Of a stretch of 64,000 nt of DNA, positions 47,402-60,764 are shown one piece after another; within the stretch, counting starts at the first letter, position 1, and every line of letters starts with the position of its first letter. The notes under the pieces were generated by a model, which searched no databases, had not been told where the DNA came from, and was given only the letters and a program-made list of their open reading frames with translations. The stretch covers positions 372,001-436,000 of the forward strand of contig SEMN01000319.1 of NCBI GenBank assembly GCA_005408345.1. The letters run 5' to 3'. The position numbers were made by a program, and so were the translations under genes. This stretch comes from Macquaria australasica. Taxonomy: Eukaryota > Chordata > Actinopteri > Centrarchiformes > Percichthyidae.

Positions 47402-47949
47402 GGCACTTTGACTGACTGTACTTAATGGTTTGTGTTTCAAAATTCATCTTATAGCACTGATGAATTCATTATTTAGTGTGATTCCCAGTAAAGCTATTTC
47501 CTTCTACCTAATAAGCAGCATTGGGTCTTCAAGAGATTGCAAGATGAAATAAAGTTTGTTTTGCGCTGTGGAGCAGTTGTTGTGTACCATCGGGTCACTG
47601 TTTTGGTTGCTCCACATGGACACAAGCACACGGCAACAAAGGCAGAGAAGAAGACTGCTAGCTAGTAAATGTGAATGTAAACAATACAGGATTTTACCAC
47701 CCTTCCCAAAATAAATGGCCATATAGGTCATCTCTGCAAGCAGCTTATTACGACCCATATTTACGTTTATTGTTAGGTGGCAACCTCTAGTGGCCGTAGT
47801 AATTATGATGGGAGTAAAGGAGGAAGTCAGGTGAGGTAGTTTAAAGAGCGACAAAGTCCACGTGTGGAGGAGGAGGTCGTGGGGGTGGGGGTGGGGGTGT
47901 ATGGATGAGTCAAACAACGCAGGACTTTCACCCAAGAGACTGCTGTTCG

Positions 47950-48090
47950 TGTCACATGACGTAACTTAACTTACAACCTAACCAAGTAGTTTTGGTGCCT
48001 AAACCTAACCAAACTGCGACCAATTCACAACATTAACCACATGTTTATTATTGTTACCATGACGAGAAAGGTCCGGTACGCTGGTAGCGT
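47950..48090 (-). repeat. dispersed repeat with TTAGGTTTAGGCAC core (copy 3)
   Basis: Minus-strand reading gives GTCATGGTAACAATAATAAA, CATGTGGTTAATG, GGTTAGGTTTAGGCACC and ACTACTTGGTTAGG, as in the 22465 copy with the two halves in the opposite order relative to the core. Confidence 0.55.
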
Positions 48091-48439
48091 TACTCTCCAA
48101 CGGTTATATATGTAATTTTGTCATTGGCAAACAACCTATTCTGTCATTTAGGTTTGAGGACGTGTTGTTTTAAAAAATCGTCTGTGCAAATGTTTCACGA
48201 GGAAGGAAATGCATTCAGCACATTTGTAAGACATTTTTGTGAGAAACGCTCAAAATAACGAGTGTTTGGTTACAACAAAGCACCACAGGATACCTTTAAG
48301 TACGTGACCTCTCTCGTCTCTCTGAACAGCTGATGACAGGCTTAAATACTCAGTGGAAATAATACAGTCTCTCTGAATGGTTTTAATTAGCAGCCAGAGA
48401 ATGAACAGTTTTTATTAGCCAACCTCGCTGTGTGACTTT

Positions 48440-48605
48440 TGTTAAGTGATGGCAATGTCAGTAGGTTGCTCCAACAATTTGGTCTGGAGAAATGAGATGG
48501 ATTGCCATGAAGTTTGCTACAGAGCCCAGCAGGATAATCCTAATGACTTTGGTAATCCTCTGATTTTTCACCAACAGGTCAAAATTTCCACTTGTCTCCA
48601 TAAAT
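48440..48605 (+). repeat. R1 fragment, internally shortened
   Basis: GTGATGGCAATGTCAGTAGG, GAGATGGATTGCCATGAAG, AATCCTAATGACTTTGGTAA, TCACCAACAGGTCAAAATTT. A 165-codon open frame starting here runs out of the repeat and has no domain. Confidence 0.6.
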
Positions 48606-48609
48606 CGAT

Positions 48610-50205
48610 ACCTCGTGCTAACTTCTTATGTTTGCTACCAAACCAGAAAGGAAAAGAAAGTTTTCCTCTTAATGGAGGTTTTGTTTGGGAACACTGTCTC
48701 CATCATCATTTCATGGCTTTAAATAACGGCCATTACATTTTGGCAAAGAAATGTCAGCATTCACAAATTGTGTGTTTAAAACAAAGTGGATCCACCAGAC
48801 AGAGACAGAGTGTTCTTCTGCGCAAGAAGAAAAGGAAGTGTTTTTTTTTTCTCTCTTGGCTTCTAAACAGAAGAGCTTTAATTATATTTCCTCTTGATTC
48901 AGGAGAGATTCATGAGAATAACAGAGATATTGTAAAGCTTTAAACCTTATAAATTACATTTTAATAAATCCCTTTAAGAAATATTTCTCATCCCTGTTTT
49001 ACATCTGTATACTGTCTTTCTTATCCGTTTCCTTTCTGTGTAGGATAGAAACCTGAGGCCAGAAAAAAGCGCACTTTTAACAGAGAAAAAAAGGAATATG
49101 CTGTCTGAATTATTTTTATCTCCATGCCTGAATTACACCACACGGACGCAGACTGACAGTATGACTGAGCTGAGTGTGGGACAGCAACCTGGAAATGAGG
49201 GTGACAATTTATTGAGAGTCTTATTGATTTGAGCACAGAGCTCAACATGTTTCCTTCTCCGAGCATGATTCTTTTAGTGTTTGTAAAGAGATGCGATGCG
49301 GGAATAAGAATAATGCCCGTTGGATCATAAATTAGACATGTTTATGCGTCATCAGTCAGTAGGTTATTACAGCTCAGACACACATAATCGCTGTGTGTAA
49401 TGACAGAAAAGCTGCTTTGGCATTGTTACAGCACATTATCGGTGCCAACCAAGGAAAGAATGAGTCTGATTTATGTCTGAATACAGTCAAACAGCATCGG
49501 GTTAACATCCATTCCTGGGTAATTGTGGGAGTAGACATGCAGACTTGTCCATGTGAGCACAATTTCATGATGATTGAGAGGTATAGCACACACTTTTATG
49601 CTGTAAATCTGATACTGAGGTACTTCAGTTTCAGAAAAGCTACGGAGTTTGTGAAAATATGGACATCATTTAAATCTTATTTCTATGCTGCTGTTCAAAG
49701 AACAAATTTGGAGTGACTTGGAGTGTATAAAGGACAATAAAACAGTTTGAAGAACAAATGCAAACATTGTTTCTCTGCAAAGATCAGACACTTCACAAAC
49801 GTGTCATTACTGTCATGTCCAGTCATTGCATTCTTACTCTACAAGAAGCCTCATCATCCCTTTGACAGTCCACTCTACATTGACAGATACTCTAAATAAA
49901 CAGGCTTGTTGTGACCCTCTACAAAGAGAAGTCATCGATCAACTCCAGGACTAGTTCATATTCAGTGTCTATAAGTGACAACATGTTCAGACGTCTGTGT
50001 CGAGCCCTGACATTTGAGGAAAAAGTCATGTCAGATACATTCACATGCCAGGATATATTGACTGTAATCCACAAGCACTGTTTTTAGGTGCATTGTTTGA
50101 GGTGTGCTTCTTCCATCAGGTTTGTTCAGAGACTTCAGTCCAAATGGAATATCAGATAAATAAGTGTTCTCTCTGTTAGTTACAAAACTGTCCAATTCTG
50201 TCTCT
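48610..50205. other. unassigned non-coding stretch
   Basis: The frame at 49393-49716 (107 codons) has no domain or splice border and is not called as a gene. Confidence 0.3.
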
Positions 50206-50209
50206 TTGT

Positions 50210-50610
50210 TCTTCTTTTTAAAGGATAATTCTGGTTTATTTCAACCTGGCGTATTACCCATTAATGTGGCTATTGTGGTTCTATGGGTCGTGCAAACTTT
50301 GCACTCACCACCTCTGTTGTAGAGACCAGTGGAAATGAAAAGTCACGCAAAACAGCACATATTGGAGCAAGCTGCGTGAGCCTCCTACAGCTTTCCATAT
50401 AAACATGATTTTTACATGAATCATTTTTAAACTCTTGTCTCCGAGTCTGAAAGAAAGTAAACACAGAAAGTATCCACCTGGAACGCCTTGCGCGAGTTCT
50501 TGTTACCTTGTTAGCACGACCCACTTGGAGTGTGTTTTTTTTCATGTTGAAATCGTGGTTGACACTTACGACACCCGATCCAGGCTCTGGAACAGTCCTA
50601 TTTTGCCATG
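50210..50610. repeat. probable dispersed repeat
   Basis: TTAAAGGATAATTCTGGTTT, CAACCTGGCGTATTACCC, CTATGGGTCGTGCAAACTTT and later CATTTTTAAACTCTTGTC, with CGTAAGTGTCAACCACG-type text near 50560. The opening is the common teleost start AAAGG.TAATTC.GGT, also seen at 9613. Minus-strand open frame of 114 codons is incidental. Confidence 0.4.
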
Positions 50611-50614
50611 TCAC

Positions 50615-53600
50615 TTTTAACCTCTACTTTGTACTGTACCAATCATTTTTGCTATATTAATGTTTTTCTTTTTTTCCTGTGAAGTATTTAGTAACATTGT
50701 TTTGAAAAGTGCTATACAAATAAAGGTTATTATATTATCATTACTTAATTTTTGCTCAGCAAGCTTTTTATTTGCAAAACATGCGTTCTGTAAAGTACCT
50801 ACACTAGTTTTTTTTATTGTTCTTTGCATAGATGCCACTATGAGTCCCTCTAATTTGTCAGTCCAGCGACAGCAGAGAAATATACATACAGTATAATGCT
50901 ATATAATATAATTTAAATGGTATCCTTGTTTTTACAAATTTAGCAGTTTTCCGCTCAAGTTAAAGTGATTGTTTCCATTGTTTTTAAATGAAAAGTGTCA
51001 TATTTCAGCCTGATTTTAACAGTTATAAACTCTACTCCAAGATTTAAAGAATGAACCACAGAAATCCAGAAACGACAAGATCAAAACATGTTTCATTTGC
51101 ATTTTCTTTTGCAGGTTTTTAGCACTTTGACTCTCAGTACTTTATACTGATCAAGTGACATAAAAACAGAAGGGTAGCAGAAAGGTAGAGAGAGGCTAAA
51201 ATAGTATGAAACAAAGAAGACAGCACAGGAGCAGACTGTGTGAAAATGTACAGTGAATAAAGTCTGCGAGAGGCGTCACGCTGTGTCTTGTAGCAACAGT
51301 ATGTAAATCTGAGTCATCAGACGTCCCAATCATCGTCTCCCCGAGTGGAAAAATGGGAAAATTATAAATGCAACAATTCAGTTTCCTGCCTCTTCCCACC
51401 TACACGGCACAGATGGTATTTGTGAAGACATTTAGCCACCAAAATACTTCTGTAGCAATCAGACTTTCTGAAAATCTTCACAGCTTTTGGAAGAAGTCAA
51501 ACCAAGTTCAGCTGCTGCAACAGAGCCGGAAAATGCCTCTGAGTGGAAGTCTCTTCTTACCGACACTCAATCAAATGTGAAACTCTGGCCTTTGTCAAGT
51601 CTGATACCTTCCTCCTGCACTTTAGAGAAAATGATCGCTCTTAAGTATGAAAATATTTGTGTAACTGGGAAAAGCACAGAAGATGAAATGGTGGGGGGGT
51701 TTAACGGGTGAAACAGCAGATGCTTTGAAAACGGTGTGGTCAGGGGTGGGCGAAATTACACTGAGGAAAGGTAAAGAAAAATGTTGGTGAGGAAAATGAA
51801 AAGAAATAACGAAAGTCTGTACCAGTGCGGTAAATGGAGAGAGCAGCTGTCCTTTTGGTGAACTTTAATGCTGACCCCTTAAATGCAAAGGTCAGAGGAG
51901 GCTGTTTGAGTTTCTGAGTACATTTTGCTCTGTCTGAATGTTTAATTGGCTTTGGTGCTGAAATTGTTCTCTCAATGTTTGTACATTTTAAAGACATTTA
52001 GGAAATAGGTCTCCTTGTCAGATTGTGATGCATCCAGAGGGAGGGTGTAACGGCAGGACGCTTGAAGCCTTTAAGGTGCTTTCACGTGTACCTGTTTGGT
52101 TTGGTACATTTTGGCTGGTGTGAAAGCTGTTACTCAAACAACCACATCTAGACCACTGGAAAAGGTTTGTCTCAGTCTGCTTCCATCTGAGCTATTGGTG
52201 TGGTTCATTTCCAACCTCAAGACTTGGTAACAGTAGATACGATGATAGTGATTTTAGTAGGGCTGCACCCTGAATTTTCACTGAGAGTCACAGAGTCACT
52301 GCACTTTTTTTTATTTTAGATCCGTCATTGTACACAGAGTAAAGTAGGATAACAGCAAAACTTTTACAAACCAAGTCTTGTCTCAAAATCACCCAAGTAC
52401 AAAACTAACTGATAGAATCAGAGAGGGGTGAAAGAAACAGAAGGCAGAGCGACGAAGCACAACGCCACTCTTTTCTGCCTCTCTTAGCTCCAGTGCTGAA
52501 TGTGTGCACTACTTTTGAATCAGAAGCTGGTACAGCCTCCTTTACTGCCGTCTGGTGTGACTGACTCTTTGGCTGACAGAGCTGTCAGGTACAAATCACA
52601 GGAGACGCTCCGTGGTGCACTAGGATTTTATAAGTTAACCATTTTATTTGTATTTTTGAGAGGCAAGAGGGAGATCAAAATATATATAAAAAGTAATTGG
52701 TTGAAATAAACCATTACCAAATCTCAGTATCATTTATAAAATAATTTTTCTCTCTTCTTTGGAAAAAATGCATTAGTGAAATTCTGATTAAAAAGCTTCA
52801 ACAGCAACACGCAGGGTACAAATTTAACTTTTTTGTCCACCGGCCAAATGACTAGTGAATGTTCAAATTTTACCAGCCACTCAATAGATTACCATTGTTT
52901 TTTTGGCTAGTGAGTGAAGCCACTTGCATATTTTAGCATTTGGCTAAATTGCTAATTTTGTGCCCTGGGTATATGGCATGAAATATTATTTTCTAGCTCC
53001 ATGTATTGTGATTTTTAAGCTATTTTAAGGATTTTGGGTAAAATAACATGATGCCGGGGGTTGGTTTTCCTCCTGTCCTCCCCAATTTTTTGAGTCACCA
53101 GCAGCCACTGAACTAAGCTATGATTAGGACGCACACTTTCTTTTTTTATTTCTCTTGCATATCACAGATATGATGAAACTTGACATGTAAGTTTTTATAG
53201 GAGTTCAGTGTATGACTGTAGTATTTATAGGTAAGGTGTATTGAAGAAAGTGAAAGTTACTTTTTATCATCAAACGTGAGGTGCATGCATGTTGTGGATC
53301 AGGATTCTAAAATTTGTCCAAAAAAAGATAATAAATAGGCTACTACTTGCTTAAACCCGACCATTTGATGTGTAACACACCAGTATGTGGGATAAGTGGA
53401 ATACAATCACATTATTCTGCCTCTGCTGAGGATAAAACGGGAAAGAAAACAAAAGAAAGAGAGAAAGAGGGAGACAGAGAGGTGAAAAGGGAAGAGCTCT
53501 AATTTTCCTGTAAGAAATGTTACACAGCAAAACAGACAAAAGAGCAACAAAAAGGAAAGGAGGCAGCGGGAAGGAAAAAACGGAGGGATAAAGGAGGGAT

Positions 53601-54530
53601 TATAACAGAAACAAGAGAGGGAGAACAGAAAAAATGTTGCATTTGCCACATTGTTGGGTTTTAATTTACACTGTTTTTGCAGCAAATAAGAAGAAGAAAG
53701 ACACAGAGGACTGTTTATTGCAATGTAAAATAAACTGTGTCACTCAGCTGGCAGGACTTAAAGTGTAAAATAACATCAGCCTTTTTAAAGAAAATAATTT
53801 CAAGGCATTATTGGGTCTTTTTTTTCATGATTGCTAATTATGTTGTTACTATCTGGAATTTAAACATATTCTACTCTTTGTAACTTTCTCTGCATTATGA
53901 AAATTGGCTGCATATCAATAGGATACAAATGTCAATGCAGAATACATTAAAATGATGTCTGTAGCATCAGTATGAACATAGAAATTAGTTTTTTGATGGG
54001 TCTGAAAAAAATGGAAAATAAAAAAATCATTATTTATCATCAAGACCTGCTGATTTTGGTGCAGCACGCATTTTGCATGAAGCTCCCTTACAAGGTGACG
54101 ACTGCAAGGAACGCAGATCCATTTGTCAGTTATTCTTACATGAGTGTTAATTGATCTCATAAATCTATGTCTTACTCTTCCTGTGTGCCTTAATGCTCTG
54201 TGTTATGAACTGAATGAAAAAAGTCTGTAAATGTGCTTCATTTCATTAATGCATGTCATTTTCATTTGATAGTTAAGACATTTTAAATACATCCAATATA
54301 AATGTTTGCAAGAGAGGCTGGAAGCAGAACATTTGTACAAAGACCTCAAATTACATATTACATTAATTATTAATTATAAGGGATAGAAAAACAATTAGGA
54401 GGCAAAACAATAAAACAACAATAATAGAACATACCAATAATCCCTGAGGTTATTCTAGACCTTTGGCAAATGAAGGTACCTGTTTTTATAATAATATAGT
54501 TTTTAGCTAATTGTTTTTCCTGCGTTTGTT
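50615..54530. other. unassigned stretch with a purine-rich tract
   Basis: A GA-rich tract spans 53435-53640. No gene, RNA or repeat family recognised otherwise. Confidence 0.3.
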
Positions 54531-54539
54531 TGCTGGAAG

Positions 54540-54730
54540 TTTTTCTTTTATCTTTTATGTTTTTTGCTTTATTGTTTGGTGTTTATTGAGTCTGAGTTGT
54601 ACTGTGTTGAATTGTCTGTTGTCATTTCTTTTAACTTTTAGCTGACGATTTTAACCGACATGTGACTGACTGAGGTCACTTTGCAGCAAACCAATTTCCC
54701 TTCTTGGAAGAAGATTGATTGATTAGTATT
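54540..54730 (+). mobile_element. possible LINE 3' end with GATT tail
   Basis: T-rich DNA ending CAAACCAATTTCCCTTCTTG and GATTGATTGATTAG resembles the CAA..AATTTCCC..TTGG end of fish LINEs followed by a short tandem tail. No coding part. Confidence 0.35.
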
Positions 54731-54734
54731 GTGT

Positions 54735-55350
54735 ATTTTTAACATGTTAAATATAAAACGGTTAAATTCGTGTGCTGTGTTAAACATAATCTTGGCCTTC
54801 TTGTTTGCACTTTGAACTTACCAAATTAACTTAACAACTTTACTTGTAATGTAAATAACTTAAACTAAACTCAAATAGGAAAAGAAAAAACACAACCACA
54901 ACCACAACTTCTATTATTGCTATTTACAGTAATACAGAAACTATTACTTGACATTACGTCTCAGACCAGGACTACAAAAACTAGATCAACTGTTGTCTAT
55001 ATTTGCTTTCAAAAGTTTCATTAATCTTTGCTCCCACCATTTGGTTTAGTCAGAAGAAGAATAAATTGAAGAAGCTGAGAACTCTGGCTGGATTTTAAAC
55101 AATTAAAAACTCTATTGTAATGATTCTGTTAGAAACTGTCTAATTTTAGGCCTTCTGATTATTTTTTGAATACTATTTCATCCGTTTGAGTCTTGTCTTT
55201 GCTGGGTCTGCTTTGCAAAAAAGGTCTCTGACTTTAACTGAGCATTGATAAATAAATATAAATGTTGAAAAAAATACGACAGCAACTACTTTTTCTTTTA
55301 CACAAATATTGCAAATGTTGTATTTTTTATTCTGGGGTTAAATAAAAACT
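54735..55350. other. unassigned AT-rich stretch
   Basis: No feature recognised. Confidence 0.3.
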
Positions 55351-55359
55351 TTGTCTTTA

Positions 55360-55675
55360 GCTGTGTCTGAAATCACTCCCTCATTCATACATTCACCATT
55401 CCCTACATAATAGAAACTCAGTTTACAATGTAGTGAGCAGTCATTTCAGATTTCAGACACTTATGAATCATCGTCATTTTGTGCCATTACTGACAGTTAA
55501 TGATTTTGCATCTATACAATGTGACATGCACACTACTATCATTGCATTCAACATAGTGTATAGATTTCGCACTCAGAATTCAGACAGACAAATAAAATGG
55601 TGTAAAGTAAATTAAAACAGCAAATATCACACAGAGAGTGATTTCCGGTGCAGCTGAAAGCTTTGTGTCTGAACT
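55360..55675. mobile_element. miniature element (GCTGTGTCTGAAATCACTC end)
   Basis: It begins AGCTGTGTCTGAAATCACTC, CCTCATTCATACATTCACC, GTAGTGAGCAGTCATTTCAG and closes near AGCTTTGTGTCTGAAC. This is a familiar teleost miniature element, normally closing in GGACACAGCTA; here the right part is degraded. Confidence 0.5.
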
Positions 55676-55679
55676 AACC

Positions 55680-56505
55680 CAAACATGAAAAACAGCTAAT
55701 TTTCCTGCTGCTGATGTTTTTCACTTTGTCTGCATTCGATTTTACCATTTACACTTCAGCTTGCTTGCGTGTTTACCTCAGTATTGTAACATGAATTCCC
55801 TGTTTCCTGGTTTCCTGATGAGCTGGTGTCATTTTACAACACTGATTGGTCTGTTTTGGTTTTCCATGCTGTTTGTTGGACTTTAATATTTTCATTTTCA
55901 TAGCCAGAGGCTTACAGCTGACTCACATGAAATCAGATGAAACACACATAGCCTGGTGCAAAACTCCTTTTCTCTTTTTAATCATTACACCGCTGTCAGA
56001 TACATTCCGTCACTTTGCACTATTTACTACAACTAAATGTCCAACAGCTACTGAATCGACAAATGGGAAACATGAGACAGTTTTCTCCCAGCAACAAGCA
56101 ACAGCAGGGAACTGCTGAGCTCTTTCAAATCCCTGTTGTTTCTGCTCAGAGACTCAGATTAAAGAGCTAATTATGTTTGTGAGCAGTCGTCCAGGCGCTC
56201 AATACACACACAAACACACAACACACACACACAAGCAGAGACAAGCATACAAACATGCGCACACAGAGGTATACATGCAAAGTCAATTTGTACTCGCACA
56301 CATTGTAGATACACAGATAGATTCATACATAATACACAAAATAATAATAATACACTCAAAATAGCCTTCAAATGAACAACAAATGTGAAGTTAACTGTTT
56401 TCTGGAGAATGAAAGCATGGAAATTATCACTGACTCTGCAGCTCCACATCAGCCTCTTTTAGCTCATTGTAACGTGTGTTTCAGTCTCGGCTCGCATCAC
56501 TCTTA
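55680..56505. other. unassigned stretch with a CA run
   Basis: (CA)n with interruptions at 56203-56233. Nothing else recognised. Confidence 0.3.
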
Positions 56506-56509
56506 TTTC

Positions 56510-56895
56510 CAGCAGCATGCACCTGTTTTCAGAATGAAGATGAACCCACTGTACACTGCCTGTCCACCACCAAACAGCAGACAGGCACAGTTAAAGACTA
56601 GCTGGTGAAGGAAATGGAACATCTAGCAGCTAAACAGACACATATATTTCTCAGGAGTTGGTGGAGACCAATCCAGAGCTAAAAGGAGAGGGAATATTGG
56701 ACCAGTGGCCAGAAACACAACACCAATGGGTTGATAGTGTTGCTCTGTGTCTGCTGGATGTGGCAGTAGACATCTTTTTGATAACATGTTTGCCATGACA
56801 ACCTCATACGACAAATAAGTCAAGATTGCGTATCAGCTTGTTTGGATGTTTTTCTGCTCCCTAGTGGCAGGAAATAAATGAATGCAGCTTTAAGG
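56510..56895 (+). repeat. R2 dispersed repeat, copy 5, longest
   Basis: ACTGCCTGTCCACCACCAAA, GCACAGTTAAAGACTAGCTG, GGAACATCTAGCAGCTAAAC, CTCAGGAGTTGGTGGAGACC, GTGTTGCTCTGTGTCTGCTG, TTTCTGCTCCCTAGTGGCAG and AATGCAGCTTTAA. Nearly the whole family plan is present. Confidence 0.7.
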
Positions 56896-56899
56896 AGTT

Positions 56900-57690
56900 T
56901 GTTTATCATGATCATAGTATCATTATTTTCCGATCCTAGCATGAGAGACAGATTTGGGGATTGAGTAATACCAGGCCAGGTGTCACTAATGCAGGTTCTT
57001 ATCATGTAGCAAGAGAGAAGAGACAAAACACATGTGATTCAACTGTGATAGACATGACACTGAAACAATGAAACTAGACTATGGGACGGGGCATAGGTGC
57101 GAGGTGATGTACCTGTGCAGGTTTGGTGCATGCGTGTGTGTGGCAGGAGAGGACATGAGCATTTTAGTTGTTTGTGTGTATGAGGCAGGAGAGGATGTGT
57201 TTGCACACAAAACAAGCAGACTAAATACGATTAGCACTACTAATACTACCAATGACAATAAAAACAAAGATGGAAAGAGAGAAAAAGGGAAGAGGAGAAA
57301 AATGAACTGAAGCTGAACCTGAAGAAGAAGAACATGATGAACTTCAAGGGCTATTAGTTTGGGAAGAAACCTGTATGGCGTTTATGTGTTTCGTCTGTGT
57401 GTTTTTGCAGGTAATGGAGGTTTACTTACAGGCCAAAGTTACAGAAATGACAATGTTTAATGATGAGCAGCTCATCTTTTAATAGATCTATAAAGCAGAT
57501 GGTGTTGTAACTACACCCTGCTCTCATAGAGCATCCATGGTGTGTGTGTTTGTGTATAAGTGGGCCGATATGCACATGTGAATGTGTACAAAGGGGCATT
57601 TTGGGTGAGTGTGTGAAATGATGCTCATGTTGTTGATGTTGTGTGTGTGTTTGCAAAGTGTGTTTTTGTGAGTGTGTGTGTGTGTAACCC
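56900..57690. other. unassigned stretch, TG-rich end
   Basis: TG-rich DNA at 57540-57685. No gene recognised. Confidence 0.3.
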
Positions 57691-57697
57691 ATTCCAG

Positions 57698-57793
57698 CTA
57701 ATTACCTTGGCTTCGCGCAGCGGGCTGTGTTCAGTTTGCTCAAGCGAAACAATGGCAAACTCTGCGACCCTTCGGATATTAATTGGGAATCAA
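57698..57793 (+). CDS. candidate internal coding exon
   Basis: Borders are ACCCATTCCAG before and GTGAGTAAG after; the donor is almost perfect. The 96 nt between are richer in CpG and G+C than both flanks. With two leading bases finishing a split codon the frame is open and reads NYLGFAQRAVFSLLKRNNGK followed by LCDPSDINWES, then one base of the next codon: a phase-symmetric exon. The frame is stopped on both sides in the intron parts, as a real exon would be. I do not recognise the protein. A different reading uses the ATG at 57751 in a good Kozak context (ACAATGG) as a first exon, MANSATLRILIGNQ. A chance 96-base open frame is not rare, so confidence is low. Confidence 0.3.
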
Positions 57794-60737
57794 GTGAGTA
57801 AGACTATCAGCCGCAAAACTTCCAACAAAACTTTTTCACTTCCTTCTTGCCGCTCCTGACAACAAACAGAAAGTCTGGAGGAAAAGTTTGTGTATCAGTT
57901 TCACTTCATTCTGTTTTGCCTCTTTGTTCATTCACAAAAAAATAGAAAATAAGAATGAAACCAATTCAGTCCCACAGAACGAGCATCTGTGCTGTCACTT
58001 TTTTTGTGTCATCAAGTTCAAAGAATCTGAATGGCTGAAAGGAATATTTGATTTTCGGAATGATGAAGACTTCTGCCGTTCCTTCATGGAGAATGGAGAT
58101 TGCACATGTAACAGTAATTTACCAACAAAAAAGTAATGAGCTCATGTAATCTCATTACTTTTCCTAGTATCCCAGTAGTGTAACACTGTAGGTTTTGATT
58201 TTCAGTAATTGTATGACAGTTACTAGTCTGGTTAAAATTGATTATGTAGTGTATTTATGACTAGCCTGACCTCGCACAATTCAAACGCGATCAACAAATT
58301 ATTTGTCTTTCATCGTTGACTAACGTACACATTTTTTCTGGAATGAGGTCCCATGGTGGTCCAGCGGAAGGGGAGGGACTTCGCCTCTCTATTGTATGAG
58401 CCCAAACATGCAATTTGAGTGGCTTTTCTTTAATTTTAACAGCACAAAACCTTGGTGCAGTCCTTTAGTAAATCAATACAAGCGCAATTTGACTATTCAG
58501 CGCTGGCAGAGAGGGCCATAAATCCTTAGTAAATATCCCCAATTTAATTAAAACCTGTCAATATTTGTCGGGAAAACTTGTTTTGCTTTGGTTCATTACT
58601 ACAGTTTGAAAAATAATGGCATGTAGGCAAATGAGGCTGGATGCTTCAATACGTGGAAACACTCTCATTTTGAATTCATGTCACATAAAGATAAGATCTG
58701 TCCATGACAAATCAATGTGTTGAGGCACTTTCATGCTCTTATGAAAGTGATGGCAGAGGAATGTCATGCTGTTACAGATAATGATGAGAACACCTCAACC
58801 CTGCTGAACAGACAGAACAGCAGCAACACGTACAGGAGACTGTGTTAGGCTGCATACTGAGGAAATGCTGCTCATGTCCACATTAGACTGTCAGAGAAAA
58901 TATTAACAAGAAAAATAACCAATAAGAACTTGTATTACTTTTATGGGCAATGGCATTACTTATTTAGTAATAAGTAATTTCATTGCAACTTTAAAAGAGT
59001 AATGAGTAATTTAATAATGTATTACTTTGCAAAAAAACTTCCCTGACACTGCTCTTTACTTTCCAAACACTTGTTTGGCACAAAACTTCTAAACTTCTAT
59101 ACCAACTTCACAAAATCCCTTATTGGCCAGGAGTCCTACTTACAGTAAACTCTCAAATTTTATATTTTACATACAGTATAACACTTCAACTATAAAGAGA
59201 ACCAGGCTTTTTATTTGTAACCGGCTTAATTAGATACAAATCATTATTCTGTTTTCTAAATACATTTTATAATATTTTAGTAGGATGCTTTCCTGATTTC
59301 TCCTCCTGTCTTAATTTGCTGTTGATTCTCCACATAAACTTAATGTCTGTCTTTTAAACTATTCTCATTCACGAATGAAGTCTGGTCAGTTCTTCTTTGG
59401 TGTTTTTTTTTCTTCCATGTTTTTTAATCAGTGTTTAGCTACTGTCAATTAAAGTCTGCGCTTCCTGCACAGATGTTTCACATTAAACGCCTTCCAGTGA
59501 CTCAAGGGGCATAATTCCTCCCTTTCCTGCAAGACTTTTAATGTGTAACATCTGCAGGAAGTGTTCAGTTTCATTGTAGCTTTACACAGATAAAAAGAGC
59601 GGCAAAAGTAGAAGTGAGTGGAATTAATTAGTAAATGAAAATAGTATTTCTGAGCAACAGGTATGACTGATAATATGATATAAATAAGTTACTATCAGCC
59701 ATTATACATACAGGTAATATCCCCCAAAATGTTTTTATCTGCCCTTTATTTTGGACTGGCCTTGATTTGTTTGGTCCAGATGTCTTGGTTATTGTGCCAG
59801 TTTTTATCTGAGATTTTACAATAATCATATTTTCCACTGGCTTGCCTGACTTAAGGTAATCAAAAGGTGGATGATAAATGAGTATTGATGAGTGAGTGAC
59901 ACTCAAGAAGACCAGTTAACCACTGTGACTGAAACAGTGACCACAGTTACTGGTTGACTGCAGGGCAGCAGTCTATACTTTTAGCTGTAGAGTGCTGAAC
60001 AGGGTTTTAGTTGTGAGACAGTAACAGCAGGCATCTGCTTAATGTGGTTATACAGACTGTTGTGGTGAACACTTCAGCTCAGCTTACTGCTCTGAAAGAG
60101 ACAAATCATGTGATTCAAATTCACTCCAATATGACAATTGTTTCACCATTAAAAAAAGGCATTGTTTTTTTGAAAATTGTTGCTAAAATTGAAAATGATC
60201 TCTCATCTTAAAATTGTCTTTTATTACCAAACGATTACGGTAGCTGTGGATTGGAGCAGGTGTGTCTTTAATGCAGATTTTCAGACAGAAGAACAATCTC
60301 CAAAATGGATCTCCCATCAGGAGAAAGTTTGCTGTGTCCATTTTGGTGAGAAGAGTTGCTGCTTGAAATCCATCAGCATGAAGCACAGATGATTTTCTAC
60401 ACAACAACATTCTTGCTTGGCGTTAAGTGAACATTTGAACATGACTCATGACCTCTCAGGTTTAATCTGTTCATTACTGACCGAGTTAACCAGCAGCTGG
60501 AAAGAGTATCACCGTTGCAGTACACTGTCGCATAACAAGGCAGCAGAAAGGGTATAAATGGGGCTGCAGCCTGTTAGTGCAGGAGGGTTGTTCTAGTCCA
60601 TCTTTTTACCTTTAGATAATGTAATCAGAAGGTATAAAACTCAACTTTTTAAATATAATTTGCAAAAATATATAACTAATATAATATAAGGTTACTTAAT
60701 CTTATCTTATTTTAAATGTTATATTGATCAGTCATCA

Positions 60738-60764
60738 CCCCCCCCCCCCCCCTTTTTTTTTTTT
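60738..60764 (+). repeat. poly(C)15-poly(T)12 tract
   Basis: Fifteen C directly followed by twelve T. Length is likely variable between individuals and hard to sequence. Confidence 0.9.

Noticed and set aside
48446..48943. 165-codon open frame
   Set aside because: It starts in an R1 repeat copy and runs into unrelated DNA; no domain, no splice context.
49393..49716. 107-codon frame as a small gene
   Set aside because: No recognised domain, no flanking splice or promoter signal, composition like its surroundings.
53407..53685. 92-codon minus-strand frame rich in Phe, Leu and Ser
   Set aside because: It lies on a GA-rich tract, so composition alone explains it.
58345..58385. TCCCATGGTGGTCCAGCGG as the 5' part of a tRNA (Glu-like) or SINE head
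   Set aside because: No anticodon or T arm follows, and no B box was found; only a short resemblance.
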